In this document: positions 1 through 9,364 of the stretch, piece after piece | How the letters are laid out: every line of letters starts with the position of its first letter | Position numbering within the stretch: position 1 is the first letter of the stretch | Assembly: GCF_002914585.1 (NCBI RefSeq) | Contig: NZ_PDDM01000019.1 | Span: 1-64,000 of the forward strand | Length of the DNA stretch: 64,000 bases | Source of the DNA: Pseudanabaena sp. BC1403 | GTDB lineage: Bacteria; Cyanobacteriota; Cyanobacteriia; Pseudanabaenales; Pseudanabaenaceae | Direction of reading: 5' to 3' | The notes under the pieces: generated by a model | What the model saw: only the letters and a program-made list of their open reading frames with translations | Told to the model about the DNA's origin: nothing | Databases searched by the model: none | Program-made: the position numbers and the translations under genes

Positions 1-83
1 TTTTTGATGAATATCTTCCTAAATGGAATTATAGAGCCATTCCTCAAAATAACTGAAATGCATAAGTTATTTATTTTTCATTC

Positions 84-428
84 CTAAGTCCAAATCGTAC
101 CGTTCTCGCAAAACTGCTCTAGGTTTTCCTTACAGTTAGCACAGGTAAGGCAAGAATCGACCAAACAACCCACCCCAACCGTATCTCCTTCTTTAAATGT
201 ATTGACTTTCGCACCAACGTTGGTAACCCGCCCGACGATTTCGTGACCAGGGACGCAGGGGTAGGTAGTACTGTTCCATTCGCTGCGGACGGTGTGCAAA
301 TCGGAATGACATACGCCGCAATATAGAATTTCGATCTGTACATCATGCTTGCCAAGTTCTCGGCGTTCAAAGATAAAGGGGGCAAGGGGAATAGTGACGT
401 TTTGGGCAGCGTAGGCATTCGTTTTCAT
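84..428 (-). pseudogene. Truncated duplicate of zinc alcohol dehydrogenase (N-terminal third only)
   Basis: This reading frame matches residues 1-114 of the intact alcohol dehydrogenase at 583-1632 almost perfectly, and the similarity continues about 45 bases upstream of the start codon. It therefore arose by duplication of the promoter-proximal part. It keeps the catalytic Cys40-His41 and His62-Glu63 zinc ligands and the four-cysteine structural zinc loop, but has no NAD(P)-binding Rossmann domain, so it cannot be an active dehydrogenase. At the codon for Tyr115 the sequence becomes TAG and similarity to the intact copy stops. The bases just beyond (about 58-85) resemble a flank of the palindromic element near 20547-20575, which suggests that a repeat insertion or recombination caused the truncation. 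Confidence 0.85.
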
Positions 429-507
429 CGTTTTTTCACCTGATTATTTGTGTGGATAAACTCACTTAAACGCTTTCACTAAAGCTTCAAACTGAACTAT
501 AGCAATC

Positions 508-562
508 CGAAATGAGTTGTGAGAGGCGCACCCGCAGGGTGCGCCTCTCACAACTCATTTCG
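508..562. repeat. Perfect 26-bp hairpin, 3-base loop
   Basis: Bases 508-533 are the exact reverse complement of 537-562, around the loop GCA. It lies just 3-prime of the intact alcohol dehydrogenase and 5-prime of the truncated copy, so it could act as that gene's terminator, although no T-run follows. It resembles the other long perfect palindromes of the window. Confidence 0.85.
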
Positions 563-582
563 TTATCAGTCGTAAAGGTTTA

Positions 583-1632
583 TCAATCTTGTTTTAACGA
601 AGCCATATCAATGACGAAGCGGTATTTCACGTCGCTTTTCACGAGGCGATCGTAGGCTTCATTGATATTTTGGATGGGAATAAGTTCGATATCGGCAGTA
701 ACATTGTGCTTACCGCAAAAATCCAGCATCTCTTGCGTTTCTTTAATGCCGCCAATTAGAGAGCCGCTCATACTACGCCGACCGAAAATTAGGCTACCCA
801 CCGAAAGCAAAAGCGGATCGGGTGGTACTCCGACTTGAGTGAGGTTGCCGTCCCGTCTCAACAGCAGGAGGTAAGCGTTGATATCATGTTTTGCGGAAAC
901 AGTGTCAAGAATGAAGTGGAAACTATTTAGGTGTTTCTGCATCTCGTCTTCATTTTTAGAGTTGACGACTTCATCTGCTCCGAGCCGCAGCGCATCTTCA
1001 ACTTTGTTCGGGGAGGTAGTGAAGACGACGACATTAGCACCAAGGGCTTTAGCCAATTTCACCCCAACATGTCCTAGCCCACCGAGTCCGACAACGCCTA
1101 CCTTCTGTCCTTTGGTTACATTGTGATAGCGTAAGGGCGAATAAGTCGTAATCCCAGCGCACAGCAATGGAGCAGTTGTCGCAAGATCCAAATTCTTCGG
1201 AATTTTTAGCACAAAATCTTTATCCACGACAATGCTTTCGGAGTATCCACCGTAGGTTATTCCACCATTGTGTTTGTCGGGAGAGTTGTAAGTCCAAATC
1301 GTACCGTTTTCGCAGAACTGCTCTAGGTTTTCCTTACAGTTAGCACAGGTAAGACAGGCATCCACCATACAACCCACCCCAACCGTATCGCCTTCTTTAA
1401 ATTTATTGACCTTCGCACCAACGTTCTTGACCCGCCCGACGATTTCGTGACCGGGGACGCAAGGGTAGGTAGTACTGCTCCATTCGCTGCGGACGGTGTG
1501 CAAATCGGAGTGACACACGCCGCAATATAGAATTTCGATCTGCACATCATGCTTGCCAAGTTCTCGGCGTTCAAAGCTAAAGGGTGCAAGGGGAGTTGTG
1601 GCATTTTGGGCAGCGTAGGCATTCGTTTTCAT
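583..1632 (-). CDS. Zinc-dependent NAD(P) alcohol dehydrogenase (CAD/YahK-type)
   Basis: This is a 349-residue medium-chain dehydrogenase that probably interconverts aldehydes and primary alcohols in the cytoplasm. The GroES-like N-terminal domain has catalytic zinc ligands Cys40, His62-Glu63 and Cys158. The structural zinc lobe uses Cys93, Cys96, Cys99 and Cys107. The Rossmann motif GLGGLG lies at 182-187. Length and motif order fit the cinnamyl-alcohol/YahK-like branch, which includes cyanobacterial AdhA-type enzymes; the exact substrate cannot be read from the sequence. It starts at ATG 1632. It is followed downstream by a partial duplicate of itself and leads a leftward set of stress-type genes (eRF1-like protein, aldolase, PRC-barrel). 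Confidence 0.9.
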   Translation of the reverse strand: MKTNAYAAQNATTPLAPFSFERRELGKHDVQIEILYCGVCHSDLHTVRSEWSSTTYPCVPGHEIVGRVKNVGAKVNKFKEGDTVGVGCMVDACLTCANCKENLEQFCENGTIWTYNSPDKHNGGITYGGYSESIVVDKDFVLKIPKNLDLATTAPLLCAGITTYSPLRYHNVTKGQKVGVVGLGGLGHVGVKLAKALGANVVVFTTSPNKVEDALRLGADEVVNSKNEDEMQKHLNSFHFILDTVSAKHDINAYLLLLRRDGNLTQVGVPPDPLLLSVGSLIFGRRSMSGSLIGGIKETQEMLDFCGKHNVTADIELIPIQNINEAYDRLVKSDVKYRFVIDMASLKQD

Positions 1633-1685
1633 CGGTTTTTCTCCTGATTATTTGTTTAGATAAACTTACTTGAGTAGCTAGGCAC

Positions 1686-1766
1686 AATTGAATATAAAGC
1701 TAGAGCCATAACCTGTGGCGCACGCTGCGCGTGCGCCACAGGTTTCTTGGGTTTTATATTGAATTA
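1686..1766. repeat. Palindromic element upstream of alcohol dehydrogenase
   Basis: The core is a perfect 15-bp stem (1711-1725 with 1729-1743) around the loop TGC. Weaker outer arms AATTGAATATAAA and TTTATATTGAATT enclose it. The right side carries CTTGGGTTTT, as in other hairpins of the window. It sits between two leftward genes and may end transcription of the eRF1-like gene. Confidence 0.75.
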
Positions 1767-1773
1767 AGCCCAC

Positions 1774-2463
1774 TTACTTAGGTGAATTGTTGGCTTCATT
1801 TGCTTCATAAAATGCCCGTGCCTGAGCTAATAGTTGCTCTTCAGTGAGATGTTGTTCGTTGACCACGATCGCCCCAACTATGCGATTAGCAATATTGGGA
1901 TGATTTTCCGTGAGTTCATCTACTAGATAATCCATAGCACTGCTGGCTCCAGTTGAGCTACCAAAGATCAAAATCTGTTCCGCACCTTTTAAGGTTGCGG
2001 CGATCGCATCATAGAAAGACTTAAGTTCAGGTTGCCCCTTAGCATTGTCATGCAGATTGTGGAGATGACGGTGCGTTCCATCTGGGTCGTAAGGGATGAT
2101 ATCCTCAGGCACTGAATCTCGCACTTCTGTTTTATAGATCCGAGCCTCACGGTGATTAATTACAACTAGCAAATGGTTTCCATCCTCAGTTGGATCTGCC
2201 AATTCAGGCACACTGGAACGTTCCAGAAAATGCCGAATCTGCATCAATTCTCTAGTATCGGATAGATCTTTATGCTTGGGAGGATGGAGGACTAGCACTT
2301 CGCCATGCCTTGTATATTTGAGATTGCCGTTATGCTCTTCAGTTACTTCAGCTATTGCCTCAAGCATTGACCGCACGTCATGCCATTGCAAATTATGGGC
2401 GATCGGATGCTGAAAGATCCCTTTGTAAGTGGTTTGATGAACCTTGGACATTGATATTTCCAT
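1774..2463 (-). CDS. eRF1/Pelota domain 3-like protein with N-terminal extension
   Basis: This 229-residue soluble protein has no firm function. The C-terminal half (from about residue 95) has the pattern of bacterial eRF1 domain 3-like 'translational machinery' proteins: a strand resembling LLVVINHREARIY, then EQILIFGSSTG, then RIVGAIVV and a final helix. The same pattern occurs in the smaller protein at 4991-5401 (ESILIFGPSTA, RIVGIETV, QIAAKTRENF), so the two are divergent relatives either side of the island spacer. The N-terminal part (WHDVRSMLEAIAEV, then HGEVLVLHPPKH) is a separate small domain that I cannot name. ATG 2463 is preferred over ATG 2451 because AAGGA lies about 10 bases upstream of it. 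Confidence 0.75.
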   Translation of the reverse strand: MEISMSKVHQTTYKGIFQHPIAHNLQWHDVRSMLEAIAEVTEEHNGNLKYTRHGEVLVLHPPKHKDLSDTRELMQIRHFLERSSVPELADPTEDGNHLLVVINHREARIYKTEVRDSVPEDIIPYDPDGTHRHLHNLHDNAKGQPELKSFYDAIAATLKGAEQILIFGSSTGASSAMDYLVDELTENHPNIANRIVGAIVVNEQHLTEEQLLAQARAFYEANEANNSPK

Positions 2464-2562
2464 TGACTTTATCCTTGGGGTTAATTTTTAGTTGAGATTA
2501 AGCTGTCACAATTTTTGTTTCTACGCCGCTAGCTTGGCTTCAAGGGAGAAATATGCTTTTTT

Positions 2563-3591
2563 TCATGTTCCCACTCCTTCCATCGCAGCATTGTATACGC
2601 CCTGACATGCTGCCCAGTTACACTTAGTTCGATGTAACAGAGCCTGCTGCGCCTTTGATACATTCGCCTCTTTACCTTGCCAAATCTCCAAAGCTGGTTG
2701 CTGGATAGCACGGGCGAAGGAAAATGCCAATGCCCAAGGCGATCGCGATTTGAATCTAAAATTCATCGCATTCAATCGAGCCGAGGCTAGTTCAGCAGAT
2801 TGTCCACCTGACAAGAACGCAATAGTCGGAACAGCAGCAGGGACTACCCGTGATAGACAGTTCACCGTAGCATCAGCCACCTCGTCCACCGATTCCTGTT
2901 GAGAACAGGTCAATCCCGAAAGCACCATATTGGGCTTCAGGATCATGCCCTCTAACATTACCCTCTGTGTGTAGAGTTGGTTGAAGACAGTTCGCAGGAC
3001 TTCCTCTGTAATCTCGCTGCACTGTGACAGACTATGGACTCCATCCATCAGCACTTCTGGCTCGACAATCGGAACCAGTCCAGTTTCTTGGCACAACGCC
3101 GCATAGCGAGCCAGCGATTGGGCATTGGCTTCGATACAACCCCGACTGGGAATGCCATCAGCAATAGTAATCACCGCACGCCACTTGGCAAAACGCGCAC
3201 CCATTTGAAAATATTCCTTGAGGCGATCGCGCAAGCCATCCAGACCTTCGGTAATCTTTTCTCTAGGATGACCTGCCATATCCTTAGCACCGATGTCAAC
3301 TTTAATTCCCGTAATTATTCCTGCATCGGAGAGCACCTTAATAAAAGAAGTGCCATCTTTCTTGTGTTGTCGGATCGTTTCATCGTAAAGAATCACGCCA
3401 CTAATGTACTCACTAAGACTGGGCGTGGTGATAATTAACTCTCGATAAGCCCGTCGAGATTCTTCGGTCTGGGGAATGCTTAACTTTGCGAATCGTCTGT
3501 TACAGGTGGGATTGCTCTCATCCATTGCCAATAGACCCTTATTGTTAGCAACAAGCGACTTTGCAGTTTCCATCAAATCTTGAACATTCAT
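2563..3591 (-). CDS. fda: Class I fructose-bisphosphate aldolase
   Basis: This 342-residue enzyme cleaves fructose 1,6-bisphosphate to dihydroxyacetone phosphate and glyceraldehyde 3-phosphate (and the reverse) in glycolysis and the Calvin cycle, through a lysine Schiff base and without metal. The family signature GMILKPNM puts the Schiff-base lysine at residue 219. KGLLAMDES near the N-terminus and GARFAKWRAV (Lys136) are also typical, and the length is normal. Many cyanobacteria use a class II aldolase for central metabolism and carry class I as a stress-associated extra. Its place between an eRF1-like protein and a PRC-barrel protein fits that. The PRC-barrel gene lies 20 bases upstream, so co-transcription is likely. 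Confidence 0.92.
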   Translation of the reverse strand: MNVQDLMETAKSLVANNKGLLAMDESNPTCNRRFAKLSIPQTEESRRAYRELIITTPSLSEYISGVILYDETIRQHKKDGTSFIKVLSDAGIITGIKVDIGAKDMAGHPREKITEGLDGLRDRLKEYFQMGARFAKWRAVITIADGIPSRGCIEANAQSLARYAALCQETGLVPIVEPEVLMDGVHSLSQCSEITEEVLRTVFNQLYTQRVMLEGMILKPNMVLSGLTCSQQESVDEVADATVNCLSRVVPAAVPTIAFLSGGQSAELASARLNAMNFRFKSRSPWALAFSFARAIQQPALEIWQGKEANVSKAQQALLHRTKCNWAACQGVYNAAMEGVGT

Positions 3592-3611
3592 TTCGGGTTG
3601 GTTTCCATCAT

Positions 3612-4412
3612 TTAAGCTTCCTGTGTAACACCGATTCCAATTGTGTGGGGAGGCTCGTTGGCAATTAAGTCCTCTACCCAGTATCCTTGTCGGTTGTAAT
3701 GAAGATGCAATTTAGTCTCATAATCCAGAGTTAGTAGAGACTCGTCTGTATATTCTGGCGATCGCTTGATAGTTTCGCGAGAATGATTCACAAATACTTT
3801 TGACTCATCCCAACTAACGCGATCGATCCATTGCGGTGAAAGTAGGAGCTTTTTCCCTGACCACCAGTTGGCTGTATTGATGATCAGATAACGAATCGTC
3901 CATGTCTCATCGTCAATAATAAAGTCCTCAATATGACCAATCTCGCCATCTGTGGCTTGGATGTGATAGCCATTCACCGCATCGGTGCTACGCAAGTGGG
4001 AGTCCCACGATTTCTCTTCTCGATTTATTTCCGTCGATAGTTCGGGGTTATGCTGAATGTATGGATAGGCTCCCCACATATATGAACCACTCCAATACAT
4101 CGGGTATCCATAATACCCAAAGTAGGACATTTCAAATTGCTTGGAAACAGGTTTGTGACTACTCAAGGAAGGACTACTTTCAATTTGCTTTTTAGTCAAA
4201 TTGATCGTGATGTCATGTTGTTCCTTAATCACTGCAACCAGCGCATAGGGAGAGAGCAGTACCTGCCGCCCCGTAAGCCAGTTTCCTGTGTCAGCGACTA
4301 AATAGCGAATTGTCCAATACTGATCGTCGAAGTAGAATTCTTTGACTTTCCCGATTTCACCATCAAGGCTATTTAAACTATACCCATTAAGTGTTTTGGC
4401 TTTATTTAACAT
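3612..4412 (-). CDS. Protein with two PRC-barrel domains
   Basis: This 266-residue soluble protein contains two PRC-barrel repeats, at about residues 5-75 and 140-215. Both show the order NGY-(8 residues)-GEIG, then DD-x-WTIRYL, then NW-x-(S/T)G and LLSP. A Tyr/Gly/Trp-rich linker (about 95-120, including SYFGYYGYPMYW) joins them. PRC-barrels occur in photosynthetic reaction-centre H subunits and in many stress or RNA-related proteins. Here no membrane segment is visible, so a stress role is inferred from neighbours only. It is the first gene of the leftward set and faces the operon starting at 4991. Confidence 0.85.
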   Translation of the reverse strand: MLNKAKTLNGYSLNSLDGEIGKVKEFYFDDQYWTIRYLVADTGNWLTGRQVLLSPYALVAVIKEQHDITINLTKKQIESSPSLSSHKPVSKQFEMSYFGYYGYPMYWSGSYMWGAYPYIQHNPELSTEINREEKSWDSHLRSTDAVNGYHIQATDGEIGHIEDFIIDDETWTIRYLIINTANWWSGKKLLLSPQWIDRVSWDESKVFVNHSRETIKRSPEYTDESLLTLDYETKLHLHYNRQGYWVEDLIANEPPHTIGIGVTQEA

Positions 4413-4990
4413 CTTCGATTCCTAATCGCTAAGTATTGTAATTTTTTTTGAATAGAGATTTAGTCGTTAAATAGGCAAGCAATATTAGAAACCATTTAAG
4501 AATTGTCTAGATCCCCCCCAGCCCCCCTTAAAAAGGGGGGAGAATTAAATTCTTCCCCCTTTTTAAGGGGGATTGAGGGGGATCTCTTAGAGCTTTTGAC
4601 CGCAGAAAGTAATTCTTAAATGGTTTCTTAAGTCATCTTTTTTGAATTCCAATTAAAAATGTTTAGACGAAATCAAACATTTTTCTACTTGATACCATTC
4701 TGTTATGAGGATGCTTGAAATCATGTATATGCGATCGCATGAATTGTATGATTAGTGTGAGCTGTATTAAATCTTTACGTGAATAAGATTGTGGCAACGC
4801 AATTAATCATCTTTCTAACAGCAATGGTTTTACTGCATCTCCATTCCCTCTCCCCTCAACACAAGTCTTTGTAAAGATTTGTGAGAATTTCAGACTATCC
4901 ATTTAACTTATACGTTGAACGTACAGGATCTCAAACAACACAATGCGATGTTAATCGATATGTAATGCGATTCAGTAAAGGAGATAGTCG
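4413..4990. other. Divergent intergenic spacer of the stress island
   Basis: The 578 bases separate the leftward and rightward stress gene sets and must hold both promoters. The left part contains a MITE-like element (4488-4627). The right part (about 4640-4990) is AT-rich with no repeat or riboswitch I recognise. AGGAG immediately before 4991 is a good ribosome binding site. Confidence 0.6.
4488..4627. mobile_element. 140-bp MITE-like element with TTA target duplication
   Basis: The element begins GAAACCATTTAAGAATT and ends with its reverse complement. It contains an inner palindrome of C-rich and G-rich arms around CTTAAAAAG. It is flanked by TTA on both sides (4485-4487 and 4628-4630). 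A second copy of the same length, once its own insertion is subtracted, lies at 63174-63496. No coding capacity is present, so transposition would need a transposase supplied in trans. Confidence 0.8.
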
Positions 4991-5401
4991 ATGAGTAAGA
5001 ATAAAGTAGGGCTGTGGATTGACCATAGAAAAGCTGTTGTCGTATCTATTACCGAGAAAGGGGAAGAGATAAAAGAGATAGAATCAGAAGTTGAAAAACA
5101 GCCTCGGCGTTCTGGTGACTCACCTCTTAAAGGTACATACGAACCAGTTCAAGTCCCTGCTGATGATATCCTCCAGAGAACTTTCACAGGAAGTTTAAAT
5201 GTCTACTATGACAAGGTTATTGACTCTATTGGTAGCGCTGAATCTATTCTGATATTTGGTCCAAGTACGGCAAAAGACGAACTCAAAGAACGGCTTAAAG
5301 AGAACAATCTCGATAGTCGCATCGTTGGTATCGAGACGGTTGACAAGATGACAGATCATCAGATTGCAGCAAAAACAAGAGAGAACTTTGCCAAATCTTG
5401 A
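4991..5401 (+). CDS. Small eRF1 domain 3-like protein
   Basis: This 136-residue soluble protein begins KVGLWIDHRKAVVVSI and has the hallmarks ESILIFGPSTAKDEL and SRIVGIETV before a C-terminal helix. That fold pattern is like the third domain of eRF1/Pelota (ribosome-rescue type proteins). Proteins of this kind are called translational machinery or host-attachment-like, without a proven function. It is clearly related to the C-terminal half of the protein at 1774-2463. A good AGGAG ribosome site precedes the ATG. It leads a five-gene rightward operon; the next gene starts 33 bases downstream. Confidence 0.8.
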   Translation: MSKNKVGLWIDHRKAVVVSITEKGEEIKEIESEVEKQPRRSGDSPLKGTYEPVQVPADDILQRTFTGSLNVYYDKVIDSIGSAESILIFGPSTAKDELKERLKENNLDSRIVGIETVDKMTDHQIAAKTRENFAKS

Positions 5402-5434
5402 CGATTTAGCGACACTGAAAAATTGAAAAATTTT

Positions 5435-8122
5435 ATGCAGACTTTAAATCAGACTACAAGTTCATCTAAAAGCCAAAAGCCTAGCACCTTTAAGGATTCA
5501 TCCGCGTCACTCATCAGCATTGCCCAGAGCAATGTGGATGAAGTTCTCCACTTATTTGAAACTGAGTTAGAGGGACTGAGCGAACCTGAAGCTAAGCAGA
5601 GGTTAGATAAATATGGACTAAATGAAATTGCTCGTGAGAAGAAGATTGCGTGGTATGTACAACTGTTGAAAACAGTGACTAATCCTCTCTCGCTTTTACT
5701 GATTGTTTTAGCGATCGTTTCGTTGTTTACTGGAAGTACAACCGCCGCTTTGATCATTTTTATAATGGTACTTTTTGGTGGATTATTGCGGTTCTCGCAA
5801 GAGTTCAAATCGAATAAAGCTGCCGAAAAATTACGGGAAATGGTGAGTGCCAAGGCAACTGTTAATCGCAAGAATGATAGTCAAAATGATAAAAGAGAGA
5901 CTGCATCCCCATCTAAAGATGTCAAAGCCATAACCAAAGGCGCAGAAATTGAAGTAAAGCTGCTAGTGCCTGGAGATATTATTTTTCTATCCGCAGGAGA
6001 TATGATTCCTGCGGATATCAGACTGATTGAGGCGAAGGATCTATTTCTGAGTCAGTCAACTCTCACGGGGGAGTCTCTCCCTGCCGAAAAGCATGTAGAC
6101 CTAAGCGATCGCAATGAGAAAAATCCCCTAGAGCTAGCCAACCTCTGTTTTATGGGTACGGCGGTAGTCAGTGGCTCAGGAACAGCGGTGGTCGTAGAAA
6201 CTGGCGGACATACTTACCTTGCCTCATTAGCAAAAACTGTCAGTGGTAGCAAGCCCCGCACAAGTTTTAATAAAGGTGTCAATGGTGTAACCATGCTGCT
6301 GTTGCGCTTTATGTTGGTCATGGCTCCCTTAGTTTTTTTGATTAATGGCATATTTAAAAAGAACTGGGTCGAGGCGTTTACTTTTGGTTTATCGGTAGCT
6401 GTGGGGCTTGCCCCAGAAATGCTGCCTGTGATTGTCACCGCCAATTTAGCGAAAGGTGCGATCGCGATGTCTGACAAAAAGGTGATTGTCAAAAACATTG
6501 ATGCGATTCAAGACTTTGGCTCAATGAATATTCTCTGTACAGACAAAACGGGGACTTTGACCCAAGACAAAATCGTTTTGCAGAGACACTTAGATCCCTA
6601 CGGACAAGAAAGTACCGATGTTCTTAAATACGCCTATCTCAATAGTTTCTATCAGACTGGTTTAAAGAATTTATTAGATATCGCCGTTCTTGAACATGAT
6701 CAAGAACTTGAATCCTTAGAAATTGAGAAAAACTATCAGAAGTTTGATGAAATTCCCTTTGATTTTGTACGTCGGCGGATGTCCGTTGTCATCGAAGAAA
6801 TGGGAAAACAACATGTGCTGATTTGCAAAGGTGCTGTAGAGGAAGTTCTCAAGGTTTGCACTCAACTTAAAGTCCACGATCGCGTTGAGGTAATGGATGA
6901 TGCCGCTCGCACTAAAGTTGCTGATTTACAAAAATCTCTCAACTCTGATGGATTAAGAGTAATTGCTGTAGCCTATAAAGTGATGCCAACCGATCAAGCC
7001 CATTATGCAATTAACGATGAGAGTGATCTGATTCTACTGGGAAATATTGCCTTTCTCGATCCACCCAAAGATTCTGCTGCGGAAGCGATTAAAGCTCTCA
7101 AGCGCTCTGGTGTTGATGTCAAAATCTTAACTGGCGATAATGAAATCATTACTCAGAAAATCTGTAAAGATGTCGGATTGCCCGTCCAAAATGTTCTATT
7201 AGGTAGTGATATTGAAGCTTTGTCGGACGATAAACTTGCCGAAGTCGCCGCAACCACTACTATTTTTGCAAAATTTTCTCCCACTCAAAAAGCCAAAGTT
7301 ATTCAAGTTCTACGCAAAAAAGGGCTTGTTGTGGGGTATATGGGCGATGGTATCAATGATGCGGCGGCTCTGCGAGAAGCTGATGTGGGGATCTCCGTGG
7401 ATACTGCCGTAGATATTGCCAAAGAAGCCGCCGATATCATTTTATTGGAAAAGAATTTGTTAATTCTCGAATCTGGCGTAATGGAAGGTCGCAGAACCTT
7501 TGCCAATATCATCAAATATATCAGGATGGGGACTAGCTCTAATTTTGGCAATATGTTTAGTGTATTGGGCGCGAGTGCATTACTCCCCTTTTTACCGATG
7601 CAACCAGTCCAGATATTAATCAATAATCTTCTCTACGATTTTTCGCAAACGGGAATTCCCTTTGATGATGTCGATCGCGAAGATTTAGCCAAGCCTCCGC
7701 AATGGAAAATTGATAATATTCAGCGCTTTATGATCTTTATTGGACCGATCAGTTCTGTTTTTGACTATGCGACCTATGCCTTGATGTGGTTTGTATTTGG
7801 GGCAACAACTAGAGACAATCAAGCTCTTTTTCAAACAGGTTGGTTTGTGGAAAGTCTGATGACGCAAACGCTGATCGTTCATGTCATTCGCACTTCTAAG
7901 ATTCCCTTCTTCCAGAGTCGAGCTTCTTTGCCAATGCTGATGATTACCGCTACGATCATGGGCATCGGCTTATATTTACCCTTTTCACCGATCGCCTCAA
8001 GTTTAGGGTTTGTTCCATTACCAGCCGTTTACTTTGTCTGGCTAGCTTTCATCCTCACTTCCTATTGCATCCTGACTCAGTTTGTAAAGACTTGGTTTAT
8101 CAAAAAATATGGCTACAGTTAA
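5435..8122 (+). CDS. mgtA: MgtA-type P-type Mg2+-transporting ATPase
   Basis: This is a large membrane cation pump of the P-type IIIB (MgtA/MgtB) family, expected to import Mg2+ at the plasma membrane. Counting from the possible upstream TTG start at 5423 (899 residues), TGES of the actuator domain is at 215-218, the membrane motif PEMLP at 331-335 and the phosphorylated Asp374 lies in DKTGTLT. GDGINDA follows in the P domain, and hydrophobic segments at both ends form the channel. The ATG at 5435 (895 residues) is taken as the start; neither candidate has a clear ribosome site. Its 3-prime end overlaps the dnaJ-like gene by 14 bases, which shows operon organisation. Ca2+ or another ion cannot be excluded. 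Confidence 0.9.
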   Translation: MQTLNQTTSSSKSQKPSTFKDSSASLISIAQSNVDEVLHLFETELEGLSEPEAKQRLDKYGLNEIAREKKIAWYVQLLKTVTNPLSLLLIVLAIVSLFTGSTTAALIIFIMVLFGGLLRFSQEFKSNKAAEKLREMVSAKATVNRKNDSQNDKRETASPSKDVKAITKGAEIEVKLLVPGDIIFLSAGDMIPADIRLIEAKDLFLSQSTLTGESLPAEKHVDLSDRNEKNPLELANLCFMGTAVVSGSGTAVVVETGGHTYLASLAKTVSGSKPRTSFNKGVNGVTMLLLRFMLVMAPLVFLINGIFKKNWVEAFTFGLSVAVGLAPEMLPVIVTANLAKGAIAMSDKKVIVKNIDAIQDFGSMNILCTDKTGTLTQDKIVLQRHLDPYGQESTDVLKYAYLNSFYQTGLKNLLDIAVLEHDQELESLEIEKNYQKFDEIPFDFVRRRMSVVIEEMGKQHVLICKGAVEEVLKVCTQLKVHDRVEVMDDAARTKVADLQKSLNSDGLRVIAVAYKVMPTDQAHYAINDESDLILLGNIAFLDPPKDSAAEAIKALKRSGVDVKILTGDNEIITQKICKDVGLPVQNVLLGSDIEALSDDKLAEVAATTTIFAKFSPTQKAKVIQVLRKKGLVVGYMGDGINDAAALREADVGISVDTAVDIAKEAADIILLEKNLLILESGVMEGRRTFANIIKYIRMGTSSNFGNMFSVLGASALLPFLPMQPVQILINNLLYDFSQTGIPFDDVDREDLAKPPQWKIDNIQRFMIFIGPISSVFDYATYALMWFVFGATTRDNQALFQTGWFVESLMTQTLIVHVIRTSKIPFFQSRASLPMLMITATIMGIGLYLPFSPIASSLGFVPLPAVYFVWLAFILTSYCILTQFVKTWFIKKYGYS

Positions 8123-9032
8123 AACTGACTTTAAAGACTATTACAGCGTCTTGGGAGTGAGCAAAACCGCCACTCCTGAAGAAATCAAGCGAGCATATCG
8201 GAAGATTGCCCGTAAGCATCATCCAGACCTCAATCCTGGGGATGAAGAAGCAGAGGCAAAGTTTAAAGATCTAAATGAAGCGAATGAAGTACTCTCCGAT
8301 CCAGAGAAGCGTGAGAAGTACGATCGCTTTGGACAGCATTGGAACCAACCTAATTACACTGAAGCGCCACCACCAAGTGAAACTAATACTGGGAATGGCT
8401 TCGATCAGTATGGAGACTTTGATTCGTTTATTAACGATCTTCTAGGGCGATCGCAACGTCGAACCTCCAGTGACGGATTTCGCTCTCAAGCACCTGCACC
8501 AGATACCGAAGCTGCGATCGTCCTCACCTTTTCCGAAGCATTTCATGGTGTTCAGAAGCGCTTACAACTTGATAATGATACGATCAATGTTCGCATTCCC
8601 GCAGGGGCAACAACAGGAAGCCGAATTAGACTCAAGGGCAAAGGTCGCCCTAGTCCCTTCTCTCAACAGCGTGGCGATTTGTATCTCACGATTGAATTGT
8701 TACCGCATTCCTTCTTTCACTTTGAAGGCGATCGCTTTGTGTGTAATGTCCCAATTCGTCCCGATGAAGCAGTTTTAGGTGCGGAAATCAATGTGCCGAC
8801 ACCCGATGGCAGCGTGACCATGAAAGTCCCGAAAGGATTACAAACGGGACAATCCCTAAGGTTGCGTGGCAAAGGTTGGACATTGCCCAAAGGCGGACGC
8901 GGTGATTTATTTGCCAAACTTCAGATCGTTACGCCACAAGATCTGAATGCGATCGAGCAAGAATGTTACGAAAAAATCCAAGCCAACACCAGCTTTGACC
9001 CACGCATTCACTTAGAGGAGATTAAGTTATGA
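8109..9032 (+). CDS. cbpA: CbpA-like DnaJ-family co-chaperone
   Basis: This 307-residue J-domain protein stimulates the ATPase of DnaK and binds unfolded clients. The J domain spans about residues 9-75 with the catalytic HPD at 38-40. A Gly/acidic linker follows, then the two beta-sandwich substrate-binding domains ([12 protein letters not shown], and later [14 protein letters not shown]). There is no cysteine-rich zinc finger, so it is CbpA-like rather than canonical DnaJ. It overlaps the pump gene upstream by 14 bases and the CbpM-like gene downstream by 4 bases (ATGA), the usual cbpA-cbpM arrangement. Confidence 0.92.
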   Translation: MATVKTDFKDYYSVLGVSKTATPEEIKRAYRKIARKHHPDLNPGDEEAEAKFKDLNEANEVLSDPEKREKYDRFGQHWNQPNYTEAPPPSETNTGNGFDQYGDFDSFINDLLGRSQRRTSSDGFRSQAPAPDTEAAIVLTFSEAFHGVQKRLQLDNDTINVRIPAGATTGSRIRLKGKGRPSPFSQQRGDLYLTIELLPHSFFHFEGDRFVCNVPIRPDEAVLGAEINVPTPDGSVTMKVPKGLQTGQSLRLRGKGWTLPKGGRGDLFAKLQIVTPQDLNAIEQECYEKIQANTSFDPRIHLEEIKL

Positions 9033-9364
9033 ACGAAGTTCTTTCAACAAGCCATTCATCAAGTCTCTCAACGATGGTAGTTTCCCTCGAAGGTGAACAA
9101 CTTTACACCTTTGAATATGCCGCATCCTTAACAGAGACTTCAATTACAGTTGTACAGGTTTATGTCGAGTTAGGTGTAATCGAGCCAAACGGAACAATGC
9201 TCCATTCGCGCGAAATTTCTCGAATTGCTCAAATTCAACGCCTGCGTCGGGACTTGGGGCTAAATCTAGTTGGAGCTGCGATCGTGCTAGATATGGCTCA
9301 GGAACTCGCGCAACTACGCGCAAGGCTAAAAGCGCATCAGACCCACCCAGCCAACCAACTATGA
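9029..9364 (+). CDS. cbpM: CbpM-like chaperone modulator
   Basis: This 111-residue protein has the MerR-like layout of CbpM, the specific inhibitor of the CbpA J-domain. It carries an N-terminal helix-turn-helix ([13 protein letters not shown]) and the region [11 protein letters not shown], followed by [25 protein letters not shown] and a coiled-coil tail rich in Leu/Arg. Location directly after cbpA with a 4-base overlap supports the assignment. It should bind CbpA in the cytoplasm rather than DNA. It overlaps the channel gene downstream by 4 bases. Confidence 0.85.
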   Translation: MNEVLSTSHSSSLSTMVVSLEGEQLYTFEYAASLTETSITVVQVYVELGVIEPNGTMLHSREISRIAQIQRLRRDLGLNLVGAAIVLDMAQELAQLRARLKAHQTHPANQL

